From Methanobacteriota archaeon (GTDB lineage Archaea > Thermoplasmatota > Thermoplasmata > SG8-5 > JACRNV01): 64,000 bases of DNA. Within the stretch, counting starts at the first letter, position 1; each line of letters begins with the position of its first letter. The stretch is taken from contig JACRNV010000005.1 in assembly GCA_016214785.1 (NCBI GenBank), forward strand, positions 1 to 64,000, read 5' to 3'. The position numbers and the translations under genes were made by a program. A model generated the notes under the pieces. The model saw only the letters and a list, made by a program, of their open reading frames with translations, was not told the origin of the DNA and did not search any database. Below, one piece after another: positions 54,341 to 63,586 of the stretch.

Positions 54341-56646
54341 ATGAGATTCCGATTCCTTTGCTGGGGCTCACGCCAACGCCACTGGGTAATTATTTAGCGG
54401 CTCTCGGGGTGTTAAAAGCGGTATCTAAGAAATGGCCGGAAGCACGTGGATTCTGGCGAGACGATATATTCCATTTGCGCGGGCCGTTTGGGGTAGATGA
54501 CATAGTAAAGTACCTAGCTGAAGAGTGGGAGCCGACGCCGTTTATCCGACCATGGAATCCAGATGAAGTCGAGGATAAAAAAACTCTTGATAGCGTTCCA
54601 TCAAAGTTCGAGACTACAAGAAATGGGCTTCGTTTTAGTATCGATCAAATCGCTCAATCAGAAAAATTGAAAACTGCCAAAAATAAGTTAAAAGAGAGAA
54701 AGGACTTTTTGAATGAAAAAGGCGGTTCGAAAAGAGAGAAACAAATGCGTATAAAGGCTGATGAAACAATCTCCAAGCTTAACCTTTCTATCAAGGAAAT
54801 TGAGAAATCATTTAGTCCTAACTTGCACCGTGATAAATCCCCCGAAGCAACCGTTTCAGTCATAGATGCAACACTTCAGACATTAACTGAAACGAAGCAA
54901 GACCGGATTAACGCCCCACTCTTAGGGACGGGTGGTAACGATGGTAAACGTGACTTTATGCGTGTTTGGATGATCCAGATACAGGCGATTTATTCGCCGG
55001 GCCAGATAGAGCAATCAAAGAATTGGTTAGCTCACGCATTAGGGGTGGAAATGAATATATGCTCCCCTCTTTCAGAGATATCTGGAAATTCGTGGTTTCC
55101 AGATGCCATTAAAATACACAACAGTGGGCAGCAGGGATACTATACTGAGCACCCTTCAAATCCATGGCTCTATGTGCTTGCATGTGAAGGAGTATGTATT
55201 CTCTCAGGTAGTTCATCTAGACGATTAGGAGTGCATGCACAACCTAGCGCAATATTCCCCTTTGTGACCAATCCAGAATCTCCATATAATAAAGCGACGG
55301 TTGGTCATGTTTCTGCTGAATTTTGGGCACCGATATGGCACAAACCTGTTACTCTTACCGAGATTGCTGGCGTTTTTCGACGTGGACGCGCATCATTTTC
55401 AGGCCGATCTGCAACCTATCCACATCGCATGGCAGAAGCAATAATTGCGCAAGGAACTGAACATGGCGTGATGGCTTTTGAAAGGCACTCGCTTTCCCAA
55501 ACAACAAGTGCAAACACTTTTGAGGCATTGCCTACAGGTCGATTCAAAGTGCGTCAAGATATGGTGGGTGCATCTCAATGTTTGGCAGAACTCACGACGT
55601 GGGAAGATAAACTACCGAGAGATAGTGCCAAGATTGTTTTGGGACTACGCCGTGCATTTGAAGATGCTGTACTCTCTGTAACCGCTGAACCTGATGATTA
55701 TGTTACTTGGCAACATCTCCTTATTACCTGCGCCGAGATACACAGGCGGGTTGACCAAAACAAAGATTTCCGTAAATCTTGCCGTCCCGTACCTCCGCTC
55801 TCCCTTCGTTGGCTGAAATTCCTTGACGATGGTTCGGAGGAATTCGAACTGGCTGCGGCGGTCGCATCCATACGAGGTAATCGTAATGGAGAAGAGGGCT
55901 GCGGCCCACTACGCGGGAACATCTTTAGCGTGGATATTTTTGAACGTGCCCAATTTGCACCCGGCCAGCCAGATAATTCTTGGGCAAGTTTCACCAAGAG
56001 CCCTTCTAACCGAGTTGTTTGGTCTGGGATGAATCTAATACACGACATGAACGAAGTCTTACGCCGCCGGTCCGTAGATTCTCCTCTGACATCATCGTTG
56101 GCACTTGGCGGGCGAGTTATGTGTTCCCCTTCCTCCCTTGCGTTGTTCCTTGACGGGCAGTTGGATGATGCACGAATTTCTAAACTCATTCCAGCCATCT
56201 CACTATTGAATTGGAACGACCAGAGAGTCGAACCGTATAATTTGATGGCAGAACGGCGTGGTTCTCATAATAATGAGCGAAACGCCCTATACACGTTGCC
56301 ACGCCCATATCTTCTCATGAAACTCCTATTCCAGCCATACAATTTCATCACGCGGAAATATGATGGCCTCAAAGTAAGGGCGTTTGGAGGAAACCGCAAA
56401 TTCCCCCCGAGGGCTCCACAGGCATTGGCGGCACTGATGGCCGGAGATTTGAACCGTGCCGTGTCCGAGGTCACAACTCGCTTGCGTGCATGCGGTTTGT
56501 CTCCGGTGAAAATGGAAATCCCGACGCAATCAAGCGATTATTGCGAAAGAATAGCGGCTGCATTACTTGTGCCGCTTTCCACGTTCTACATGTCCCAGTC
56601 AATTGATATGATATGCAACCCAAAGATGGAGGATAAAAACAAATAA
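54337..56646 (+). CDS. csx17: Cas8u2/Csx17, large subunit of the type I-G effector
   Basis: A 769-residue protein with the family's N-terminal signature LLGLTPTPLGNYLAALGVLKAV. It is the Cas8-like large subunit of the type I-G Cascade, expected to recognise the PAM and recruit Cas3. A charged coiled-coil stretch lies at about residues 108-170. The SLSQTTSANTFEALPTGRF and ALGGRVMCSPSSLALFLDG segments are typical. It overlaps cas3 by 4 bp (ATGA) and precedes csb1 by 13 bp. It is AT-rich relative to the chromosome. Confidence 0.92.
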   Translation: MNEIPIPLLGLTPTPLGNYLAALGVLKAVSKKWPEARGFWRDDIFHLRGPFGVDDIVKYLAEEWEPTPFIRPWNPDEVEDKKTLDSVPSKFETTRNGLRFSIDQIAQSEKLKTAKNKLKERKDFLNEKGGSKREKQMRIKADETISKLNLSIKEIEKSFSPNLHRDKSPEATVSVIDATLQTLTETKQDRINAPLLGTGGNDGKRDFMRVWMIQIQAIYSPGQIEQSKNWLAHALGVEMNICSPLSEISGNSWFPDAIKIHNSGQQGYYTEHPSNPWLYVLACEGVCILSGSSSRRLGVHAQPSAIFPFVTNPESPYNKATVGHVSAEFWAPIWHKPVTLTEIAGVFRRGRASFSGRSATYPHRMAEAIIAQGTEHGVMAFERHSLSQTTSANTFEALPTGRFKVRQDMVGASQCLAELTTWEDKLPRDSAKIVLGLRRAFEDAVLSVTAEPDDYVTWQHLLITCAEIHRRVDQNKDFRKSCRPVPPLSLRWLKFLDDGSEEFELAAAVASIRGNRNGEEGCGPLRGNIFSVDIFERAQFAPGQPDNSWASFTKSPSNRVVWSGMNLIHDMNEVLRRRSVDSPLTSSLALGGRVMCSPSSLALFLDGQLDDARISKLIPAISLLNWNDQRVEPYNLMAERRGSHNNERNALYTLPRPYLLMKLLFQPYNFITRKYDGLKVRAFGGNRKFPPRAPQALAALMAGDLNRAVSEVTTRLRACGLSPVKMEIPTQSSDYCERIAAALLVPLSTFYMSQSIDMICNPKMEDKNK

Positions 56647-56659
56647 GGAAGGTGAAAAT

Positions 56660-57835
56660 ATGGAGACAACGAAAAAAAAGGATGAACAAAAAGACGAATT
56701 GGACAAGTTGCTGGCAGACAAGAACACACACCGGTTAGTCATCAAGGCCCGCCTGCAACCGGTTGGATACAACCCCGATACCGGCGAATGTGCGAGATTC
56801 CAGCCTGCTGGATTTCCGGAAATAGGGCACGTGATATACGACGCGCCAATTGTCAAGAAAGATAAAGATGGTAAGCTGATGCTGGATGATGAAAAACAAC
56901 CCATACATGCGACACAAAAAATATGCATCATCGATTCCGCCGCTTCGATGGCAAACCACCTGGAAAAGGTCATGTGGGATGAGACCGCTTGCGAACTCCA
57001 ACCGGATCTGGCGCATCTACCATACATCCGATTAGAATTGACTGAAGATGGAAAAGAAGCCATATTCGCAACATCCAGTATATTGCAGGATCATCGAATC
57101 GCGTCATCTTATTTCCTTGATGCAATGTGCAAGGAACCTGAGGGGAAGAAGTTCATAGATTATCTTTTCGAACAAGGTAAATTCGAAGCTACCGCGGGTA
57201 GATCGTTTATCCCCCCAACAAAACGCAAGGATATATTGAACACGCTGTTCAATCATGATCCCAACTCATTACTACATGGTGTGTTCTTCCCTCAGAAAAA
57301 GCTGGGGAATTTCAAACTTGCAAGGATGCTGACTGCATCTTTGGAAGCCATAGGCGCAGATAGAGTGTCAAGTGCTGGTGTAAAGTTTGACCCCATCGGA
57401 AAGAAACATGCCAAAGACACAAACTATGGACAATCCATATTCCAAAAAGAGGATGACGTGGCCACGAACATCGTAGCGACCTTCGTAATAGACCTTGATT
57501 TGCTTCGTTCTTTTGGTCTGGACCCAAACAAAAATAGACTACTTGTAGAACTTGCCGCGTGGAAGATCCGAAGGCTCCTGGCGCACCCGAAGTTGCGAAC
57601 TAGCTGTTTCTTGTCATTGAAGAAACTATGGCTTCATGCCAACGATGAGGAAAAACAGAGTGATTTAATCGAGACATGGGCAAACTCTGTCAGCAAGGAC
57701 ATCAAAGAAGTATTCCCGCATGGAAAGGCATTTGTCGTCACCTCTCTTAAAAAAGAGGTGCTCGATAGTGCTGGCCAAGATGATGAAGAAGACGAGGAAA
57801 AAGCAACCACCCCTGCGCCGGAAGGAACACCATGA
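56660..57835 (+). CDS. csb1: Csb1, Cas7-type backbone subunit of type I-G
   Basis: A 391-residue protein of the Csb1 (GSU0053) RAMP family, which forms the crRNA-binding filament of the effector. Family segments are HRLVIKARLQPVG, ARFQPAGFPEIGHVIYDAP, CIIDSAASMANHLEK and AVSSAGVKFDPIG-like ADRVSSAGVKFDP. The end is acidic and low-complexity (DDEEDEEKATTPAPEG). GGAAGGTGAAAAT precedes the start. It overlaps csb2 by 4 bp. Confidence 0.93.
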   Translation: METTKKKDEQKDELDKLLADKNTHRLVIKARLQPVGYNPDTGECARFQPAGFPEIGHVIYDAPIVKKDKDGKLMLDDEKQPIHATQKICIIDSAASMANHLEKVMWDETACELQPDLAHLPYIRLELTEDGKEAIFATSSILQDHRIASSYFLDAMCKEPEGKKFIDYLFEQGKFEATAGRSFIPPTKRKDILNTLFNHDPNSLLHGVFFPQKKLGNFKLARMLTASLEAIGADRVSSAGVKFDPIGKKHAKDTNYGQSIFQKEDDVATNIVATFVIDLDLLRSFGLDPNKNRLLVELAAWKIRRLLAHPKLRTSCFLSLKKLWLHANDEEKQSDLIETWANSVSKDIKEVFPHGKAFVVTSLKKEVLDSAGQDDEEDEEKATTPAPEGTP

Positions 57836-59466
57836 GTGTTTACATCAAACAAACATTCCCCCTCGGTCGTTTCCATGCAACACGCTGGGCTGAGAACCCA
57901 CCTGCCGACCCGTTCGGTGAGTGGCCGCCGAGTCCGTGGCGATTGCTGAGAGCGTTAGCGGCAGCGTGGTTCAACAGTGGACACACCGACGGGATTTCTG
58001 GTGACACGGTGAAATCGGTGTTGACTAAGCTCGCAAGTTCTCCACCAGATTTTCATCTACCAGAATCAGCACGACGAAGTGGCCCCCTCAAATTCTATCA
58101 ACCCAAGGGCAAACATGCACCAGCACTCAACAAGCAAGATACGACCCTCGTAGAAGACCATTTCATAGCACTGCCGCCTGACGAACCCGTTTGGTGGATA
58201 TGGAACCTACCGAAAGATACCCCTTTGTTACCAGAAGAAATCACCGCCCTCCGAAAGCTCTGTCTTCGAATTAATTATTTTGGTCGTGCCGAGAGCATTT
58301 GCCATTTGGAACTGACAGAGACCTTGCCAAACGGGATCAAGGCAAATGCCACGGTCCAACTCAGTCGCGCCGCTGGCAGTCGCCCCGTCCTTTGTTCGAA
58401 CGCCAGCACTTTTCAACCGGAGCATCTGCTTGAAACTACAGAGAATATGCTGACTAAGCGTCGGAGTAAACTACCGGAAGGCGCTGAGTGGCGTTTCTAC
58501 AAGCTAGAGCATCAATTCCCACCATCTCCCCCAAAGTCGGCAAGAAAAAAGTATTCTTACCCCAAAGGGATACATCATTTGCAATTCGCCCTCGGTGGAC
58601 GCGTGTGGCCAACCGAAAAATTCATCGTATCCATTGCCGAGAGATTCCGGGGATCGGTACTGAGGCAATATGCAATAATCGTTACTGGCAATCGAGATGC
58701 ACGTTTCGAACCAGGGTTTCTTTCAAAGGAACAATGGAGCGAGAATCTTTCTGGCAAGCACTACAACGGCACTCTATGTACCGGGCACGAACATGCATTC
58801 TACCTTCCTTGGTTAGATGAGGGGAATATTACACGTCTTATTATTTGGTCATACAACGCACTGACCTCCGATGAGATCGAAGCTTGTATTCGGGTAGAGA
58901 AAATATATTGGGGCGACGGCAGGTATCCTTTACGTGTCATTCCGTTGCCAGTGAAAACGCCGTTGCTAGAGTGCATGAACAGAAAAACACAAAGCATGAC
59001 CTGGGTAGCAAGAACACCGTTCGTTCCGCCAAGGTTTTTCTTGAGAAGAAATGGGCAGATGAAGCCTGGACAATCGCCATCGGACCAGCTGAAATCGCTG
59101 CTGCCCATTGAAATGCAACCATTGATCGTGGGGGTCGAAGGTCTCGATCCAAAAGGCGATGGCATGAATGGAAAGCATCCTATCAATTGGGTCGGTGTTG
59201 ACGGGTCTGAATCAAGTGGGGACCAAGGGGCACAAAATTACAAGCCATGCCGCTTTGGAAGTATTCGGGTACACGCCAAAGAGACCGCACCGGATAATCG
59301 TCGGGCATTTTATCCGGTGATACTAAGATTTTCCAAGCCAGTGACGTTACCAATACCAGCTTACGGCCACTCGTCCCACTTCGGCCTCGGCCTCTTCGTC
59401 CCCACCGATGCCGCCCCCGGACCCGGGGCGAACAAGGGGGCCCAACCGGAAGGTGGTGAAAAGTGA
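57832..59466 (+). CDS. csb2: Csb2, Cas5-Cas6 fusion of type I-G
   Basis: A 544-residue protein of the Csb2 (GSU0054) family, in which a Cas5-like N-terminal half caps the crRNA 5' handle and a Cas6-like C-terminal half cleaves the precursor crRNA. The opening IKQTFPLGRFHATRWAENP and WPPSPWRLLRALAAAW are typical Cas5-like strands. The C-terminal glycine-rich end (YGHSSHFGLGLFVPT) matches the Cas6-type G-loop. Histidines near the end may act in catalysis. The stop overlaps the GTG start of the next gene. Confidence 0.93.
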   Translation: MSVYIKQTFPLGRFHATRWAENPPADPFGEWPPSPWRLLRALAAAWFNSGHTDGISGDTVKSVLTKLASSPPDFHLPESARRSGPLKFYQPKGKHAPALNKQDTTLVEDHFIALPPDEPVWWIWNLPKDTPLLPEEITALRKLCLRINYFGRAESICHLELTETLPNGIKANATVQLSRAAGSRPVLCSNASTFQPEHLLETTENMLTKRRSKLPEGAEWRFYKLEHQFPPSPPKSARKKYSYPKGIHHLQFALGGRVWPTEKFIVSIAERFRGSVLRQYAIIVTGNRDARFEPGFLSKEQWSENLSGKHYNGTLCTGHEHAFYLPWLDEGNITRLIIWSYNALTSDEIEACIRVEKIYWGDGRYPLRVIPLPVKTPLLECMNRKTQSMTWVARTPFVPPRFFLRRNGQMKPGQSPSDQLKSLLPIEMQPLIVGVEGLDPKGDGMNGKHPINWVGVDGSESSGDQGAQNYKPCRFGSIRVHAKETAPDNRRAFYPVILRFSKPVTLPIPAYGHSSHFGLGLFVPTDAAPGPGANKGAQPEGGEK

Positions 59467-60350
59467 CCGCCGAGAGCGCCATGGTGGTATTCCAGGGGAA
59501 GAACATCCGGCGCAAGTGGCACGAGGGGCAGTGGTACTTCTCGGTCGTCGATGTCGTCGCAGTATTGACTGAGAGCACGATACCCAGGCGATACTGGGCG
59601 GATCTGAAGGCTAAGCTGGACGAGGAAGGATTTGAACTGTACGAAAAAATCGTACAGTTGAAACTGATTGCCGAAGACGGAAAGCTGAGGGAGACAGATT
59701 GTGCCAACACAGAGTCCATGTTCCGCATAATCCAGTCAATCCCTTCCAAGAACGCCGAGCCGTTCAAGAGGTGGCTGGCGAGGGTAGGGTACGAGCGCAT
59801 CCAGGAGATAGATGACCCCGAGCTGGCGATGGGCCGCATGAAGGAGATCTACCGTGCCAAGGGTTATTCCGAGGACTGGATCGAGAAGCGGGCCAGGGGC
59901 ATCGCAGTCAGGAACGAGCTGACGGACGAATGGGAAAAGCGCGACATCGAAAGAGAAACGGAATTCGCCATCCTGACCGCGGAGATATCCAGGGCCACCT
60001 TCGGCATGACCCCGGGCGAGTACAGGCGCTTCAAGGGGCTCGAACGCGAGAACCTGCGGGACCACATGAACGACCTGGAGCTGATATTCACGATGCTCGG
60101 GGAGGCCGCCACGACCGAGATAGCCAGGGAGCGCGACGCCCTGGGATTCGGTGAGAACAGGGTGGCGGCGCGGGAGGGCGGGAGCGTCGCCGGCGACGCG
60201 AGGGCGAATCTAGAAAAGAAGACAGGGAAGCGCGTTTCCACCCCCGATAGCTACCTGGGCGCGCCCGAAAGGGCGAAGCGGCTGGAGCAAGGGCGCCGAA
60301 AAGCTAAGAAACGCGATGGAGAGGAGCCCGGCGGGGCGATATCAGAATGA
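59463..60350 (+). CDS. DinD/Bro-N family protein inside the cas operon
   Basis: A 295-residue protein. The Bro-N-like domain is at about residues 5-110 (WYFSVVDVVAVLTES, RYWADLKAKL) and the DinD-like C-terminal part follows (FKGLERENLRDHM, ELIFTMLGEAATTEIA, EGGSVAGDAR). It is not a standard type I-G gene. The GTG start overlaps the csb2 stop by 4 bp, with GGAAGGTGG as ribosome-binding site, and its stop overlaps the cas4-cas1 start (ATGA), so it is made as part of the operon. An internal ATG at 59481 is an alternative start. Its relative in the hsd operon at 28461 is about 70% identical by eye. A function linking CRISPR adaptation or interference to RadA-type recombinase filaments is possible but unproven. 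Confidence 0.78.
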   Translation: MTAESAMVVFQGKNIRRKWHEGQWYFSVVDVVAVLTESTIPRRYWADLKAKLDEEGFELYEKIVQLKLIAEDGKLRETDCANTESMFRIIQSIPSKNAEPFKRWLARVGYERIQEIDDPELAMGRMKEIYRAKGYSEDWIEKRARGIAVRNELTDEWEKRDIERETEFAILTAEISRATFGMTPGEYRRFKGLERENLRDHMNDLELIFTMLGEAATTEIARERDALGFGENRVAAREGGSVAGDARANLEKKTGKRVSTPDSYLGAPERAKRLEQGRRKAKKRDGEEPGGAISE

Positions 60351-62035
60351 AATATCAGGGCGCGTCTAGTGGAGGAGCGCCCAATCTCATCCCCGCCCGC
60401 ATGCTCAACGAGTTCGTTTACTGCCCGCGCCTCTTCTATATAGAATACGTCCAAGGAGAGTTCGAGGATTCCGCGGACACCGTGGAGGGGCATGCTGTCC
60501 ACCGCCGGGTGGAGAAGGAATCCGGAGAACTGCCATCGCCGGAAGAGTCGGAGGAGGACGAGCAAATCCACGCTAAGTCCGTCCTCCTTTCCAGCGGGAA
60601 GCACGGCATCATAGCGCGCATGGACCTCGTGGAGGGCGAGGGGAACGTAGTAACGCCGGTGGACTACAAGCGCGGCGAGAAGCCGGACATCCCCGAAGGC
60701 GCATGGCTTCCCGAGCGCGTGCAGATATGCGCCCAGGCACTCGTCCTGCGCGAGAACGGGTACGCATGCGCCGAAGGGGTCATCTACTATGCAAAATCGA
60801 AGGAGCGCGTGACGGTCCCGATAACAGACGAGCTGATTGCGCTCACGCTCGAAAGCCTTGAAAAGTGCCGAGAGCTTGCAGATTCCAAGACGCCGCCCCC
60901 TCCGCTACCGGACAGCCCGAAGTGCCCGCGATGTTCCCTTGCGGGGATATGCCTCCCAGATGAATTGAACGCTTTGGCCGCATCCGAGGAATCGTTGGAA
61001 ACCGAGATAAGGCGGCTGTATCCAGCCAGGGACGATGCCGTGCCTGCCTACGTGACCGATCAGAGGGCGCTCGTGTCCAAGCGCGGGGACGAACTGGAGG
61101 TCAAATCGCAAGGGGAAACCCTGGCAAGGGTCAGGCTAATGGAGATGTCGCATCTTGCCATCTTCGGCAACGCGCAGATCACCACGCAGGCGATTCGCGA
61201 ACTTTGCGCGAGGAACAAGTCAATCTGCTTCTTCTCGTCCGGTGGATGGTTCTATGGCATCATACGTGGCATGGATCACAAAAACGTCGAGCTTAGGCGG
61301 AAACAATATGCCGTGGCCGAAGACCCGTCGAAATCGGTGCAAATCGCCAGAAAGATCGTCGAGGGAAAGATACGCAATTGCAGAACGATGTTGCGGAGGA
61401 ATTGTACCGACGTTCCCGATGCGGCTTTGGAGGAGTTGGCTAAATGGGCCGGGCGTGCCTCCGGAGCCGAAACGCTGGGCGAGTTGCTCGGGATAGAAGG
61501 TTCGGCCGGGAGAGTCTATTTCATGCATTTCGGCGGTATGCTGAAGCGCGACAGCCCTGCTGGAACGTTCGATTTCGAATCGAGGAACCGCAGGCCGCCT
61601 AAAGACCCGGTGAACGCACTTCTATCATACGTCTACGCCATTACGGCAAAGGACGCGACCGTCACGCTCATGGCCGTCGGCTTCGATCCGTATCTCGGAT
61701 TCTTCCACAGACCTAGATACGGCAGACCATCCCTCGCCCTGGATTTGATGGAAGAGTTCAGGCCGATTGTCGGAGACTCGGTGGTCATAAGTCTCGTGAA
61801 CAACGATGAGATTTCCAAAAAGGATTTCGTAATCCGTGGGGGTGCGGCTTCGTTAACTGGAGTCGGTAAAAAAACCGTGATCCGGGCTTACGAAAGGAGG
61901 ATGGATTCCCAGATAATCCACCCCCTTTTTGGGTATACCGTCAGTTACAGGCGAATAATAGAGGTGCAGGCGCGGTTGCTCTCCCGATGTCTCTCTGGCG
62001 AACTGGCTGAGTACCCAATGTTCTGTACGAGGTAA
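60347..62035 (+). CDS. cas4-cas1: Cas4-Cas1 fusion
   Basis: A 562-residue fusion typical of type I-G. The Cas4 part (about 1-210) has FVYCPRLFY, H in VEGHAVHRRVE, the VDYKRGEK nuclease motif and the CPRCSLAGIC iron-sulphur cysteines. The Cas1 part (about 220-562) has RALVSKRGDEL at its start, RPPKDPVNALLSYVYAIT, and the active-site histidine H454 in FFHRPRYGRP with D466 in LALDLMEEF. Together they select PAM-matched pre-spacers and integrate them. The start overlaps the DinD-like gene stop (ATGA). The beginning of the gene is GC-rich, the rest mixed. Confidence 0.95.
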   Translation: MKYQGASSGGAPNLIPARMLNEFVYCPRLFYIEYVQGEFEDSADTVEGHAVHRRVEKESGELPSPEESEEDEQIHAKSVLLSSGKHGIIARMDLVEGEGNVVTPVDYKRGEKPDIPEGAWLPERVQICAQALVLRENGYACAEGVIYYAKSKERVTVPITDELIALTLESLEKCRELADSKTPPPPLPDSPKCPRCSLAGICLPDELNALAASEESLETEIRRLYPARDDAVPAYVTDQRALVSKRGDELEVKSQGETLARVRLMEMSHLAIFGNAQITTQAIRELCARNKSICFFSSGGWFYGIIRGMDHKNVELRRKQYAVAEDPSKSVQIARKIVEGKIRNCRTMLRRNCTDVPDAALEELAKWAGRASGAETLGELLGIEGSAGRVYFMHFGGMLKRDSPAGTFDFESRNRRPPKDPVNALLSYVYAITAKDATVTLMAVGFDPYLGFFHRPRYGRPSLALDLMEEFRPIVGDSVVISLVNNDEISKKDFVIRGGAASLTGVGKKTVIRAYERRMDSQIIHPLFGYTVSYRRIIEVQARLLSRCLSGELAEYPMFCTR

Positions 62036-62037
62036 CC

Positions 62038-62328
62038 ATGCGAAACAAATACTTAGTCGGTTACGACATATCGGACGACAAACGGCTTAACAAAGTCTTC
62101 ACAATCATGCAGGGATACGGAGAGCGACTTCAGTATTCCGTGTTCATATGCGACCTTTCGCCGAGAGAAAAGGCCACCCTCGAAGCGACCTTGACCGAGC
62201 ATATTAATCATACAGAAGATTGCATAATGATGGTTGACCTCGGCAGTGGCGAAGGCGCACTCGCAGAGAAGATTCAATTTATTGGCATACGAAAAACCAT
62301 TCCTGAACGGCGGGCGGTGATCGTGTGA
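62038..62328 (+). CDS. cas2: Cas2 spacer-integration subunit
   Basis: A 96-residue protein with the Cas2 ferredoxin-like fold: MRNKYLVGYDISDDKRLNKV with the conserved aspartate at residue 10, then QYSVFICDLSP, and the C-terminal strand ERRAVIV. It starts 2 bp after the cas4-cas1 stop and is the last cas gene before the array. Cas2 bridges two Cas1 dimers during spacer integration. Confidence 0.95.
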   Translation: MRNKYLVGYDISDDKRLNKVFTIMQGYGERLQYSVFICDLSPREKATLEATLTEHINHTEDCIMMVDLGSGEGALAEKIQFIGIRKTIPERRAVIV

Positions 62329-62663
62329 GAGCCAAACTCGCCCGTTCACGGCGCCGATGAAAACACCCTGCGACGGCAGGAACCTAAAAGGACCGCCCTC
62401 ATCGGTGTCGACAATAGTAAGGCCGTCTAGTTCGAGCGCCTACGTGGCGAAAGCGGTGCGGGTAGGCGCTCGAAGCCCTTTATGCCGTCGGGCAGAGATG
62501 TGACGCAGCAGAATCTTGCACCGTTTACGTCCTCAGGACACGCAGCTCTCGAAATATATATCATGAGAGTTCCATTAAATTTAATACAGGCATCGCCCAT
62601 ATCAACGACGCATAAGACCTCGCAAATCCGATGAAAAAGGTACAAATGCGGGTTTTTGAGGCC
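62329..62663 (+). promoter_or_regulatory. CRISPR leader with strongly structured 5' part
   Basis: The gap between cas2 and repeat 1. Its first half (62340-62475) can fold: CCGATGA/TCATCGG outer pairing, CCTGC-GACG-GCAGG, and a 13-bp perfect hairpin at 62431-62474. The second half is AT-rich with ATATATATC at 62554-62562 and the palindrome ATTAAATTTAAT at 62574-62585, suitable as TATA boxes for array transcription. The leader is on the side with intact repeats, agreeing with the orientation. Confidence 0.6.
62431..62474. other. 13-bp perfect hairpin between cas2 and the array
   Basis: TTCGAGCGCCTAC at 62431-62443 pairs exactly with GTAGGCGCTCGAA at 62462-62474, leaving an 18-nt loop. It lies just downstream of cas2 and upstream of the AT-rich leader proper. 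It may be a terminator for the cas operon or part of a structured RNA. Confidence 0.6.
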
Positions 62664-63570
62664 GTTTCCACGGATGAAAATCCGTGGCCCCATTGAAGCC
62701 CCGCTTCTTTTCGCTTTCCGTGCTGGTCGCCCTAGCGTTTCCACGGATGAAAATCCGTGGCCCCATTGAAGCAAACCCGTTCGGCTGTATTCGACCCTAA
62801 CACGGCGTGTTTCCACGGATGAAAATCCGTGGCCCCATTGAAGCCAGGGCACTGCCGCCGGCGCCGGCAATGTCACGTGCAGTTTCCACGGATGAAAATC
62901 CGTGGCCCCATTGAAGCCTTGAATTGGAAAGTCATAGTTGGGTAAATGCCATGGTTTCCACGGATGAAAATCCGTGGCCCCATTGAAGCCTGCGCCCCCG
63001 CCGACGAGGGCAGGGAGGAACTGCCCGTTTCCACGGATGAAAATCCGTGGCCCCATTGAAGCGGGCCATCGGCGGGGGCGAGCGCCAAGCCCGACCTGGT
63101 TTCCACGGATGAAAATCCGTGGCCCCATTGAAGCCTGCGGGACGACCAGTCCGCGAGCTTGTCTGGTCGCGTTTCCACGGATGAAAATCCGTGGCCCCAT
63201 TGAAGCTTTGGAAGGTGCCGCCCAACGCCGCCTCCAGGGATGGTTTCCACGGATGAAAATCCGTGGCCCCATTGAAGCACCGGGTTGATGAGCGCGACCG
63301 TCCACTTCAGGACTTCCGTTTCCACGGATGAAAATCCGTGGCCCCATTGAAGCATTATTCGAGGAATAAATATTTCGGCGTGAGATAAAAGTTTCCACGG
63401 ATGAAAATCCGTGGCCCCATTGAAGCTCAGATTGAAATAATCGCAAATGGAAATAAAACAAGTTTCCACGGATGAAAATCCGTGGCCCCATTGAAGCAGG
63501 TGGTAATGGCGGGCTCACTGGGAGCTACCGAGCCCGTTTCCACGGATGAAAATCCGTGGCCCCCATTGTG
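62664..63570 (+). CRISPR. CRISPR array, 13 repeats and 12 spacers
   Basis: The 36-bp repeat starts GTTTCCACGGAT and ends CCCCATTGAAGC. Repeat starts are 62664, 62737, 62809, 62882, 62954, 63027, 63099, 63171, 63243, 63318, 63391, 63462 and 63536. Spacers are 35-39 bp. Each repeat contains CCACGGAT-GAAA-ATCCGTGG, an 8-bp perfect stem with a GNRA loop. The final copy has an extra C and a changed end (CCCCCATTGTG), marking the trailer end, so the leader is on the cas2 side and transcription runs along the plus strand. Repeats 1-12 look identical. It serves the adjacent type I-G genes. Confidence 0.97.
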
Positions 63571-63586
63571 AATAGTTGTTTCTATC

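Noticed and set aside
62427-63518. A 363-residue minus-strand reading frame with repeated MGPRIFIRGN peptides
   Set aside because: It is the translation of the CRISPR repeats read in reverse; the periodicity matches the array exactly.
62700-63535. Spacers that target this window
   Set aside because: I looked for obvious matches to other parts of the window and saw none; a proper search was not possible here.
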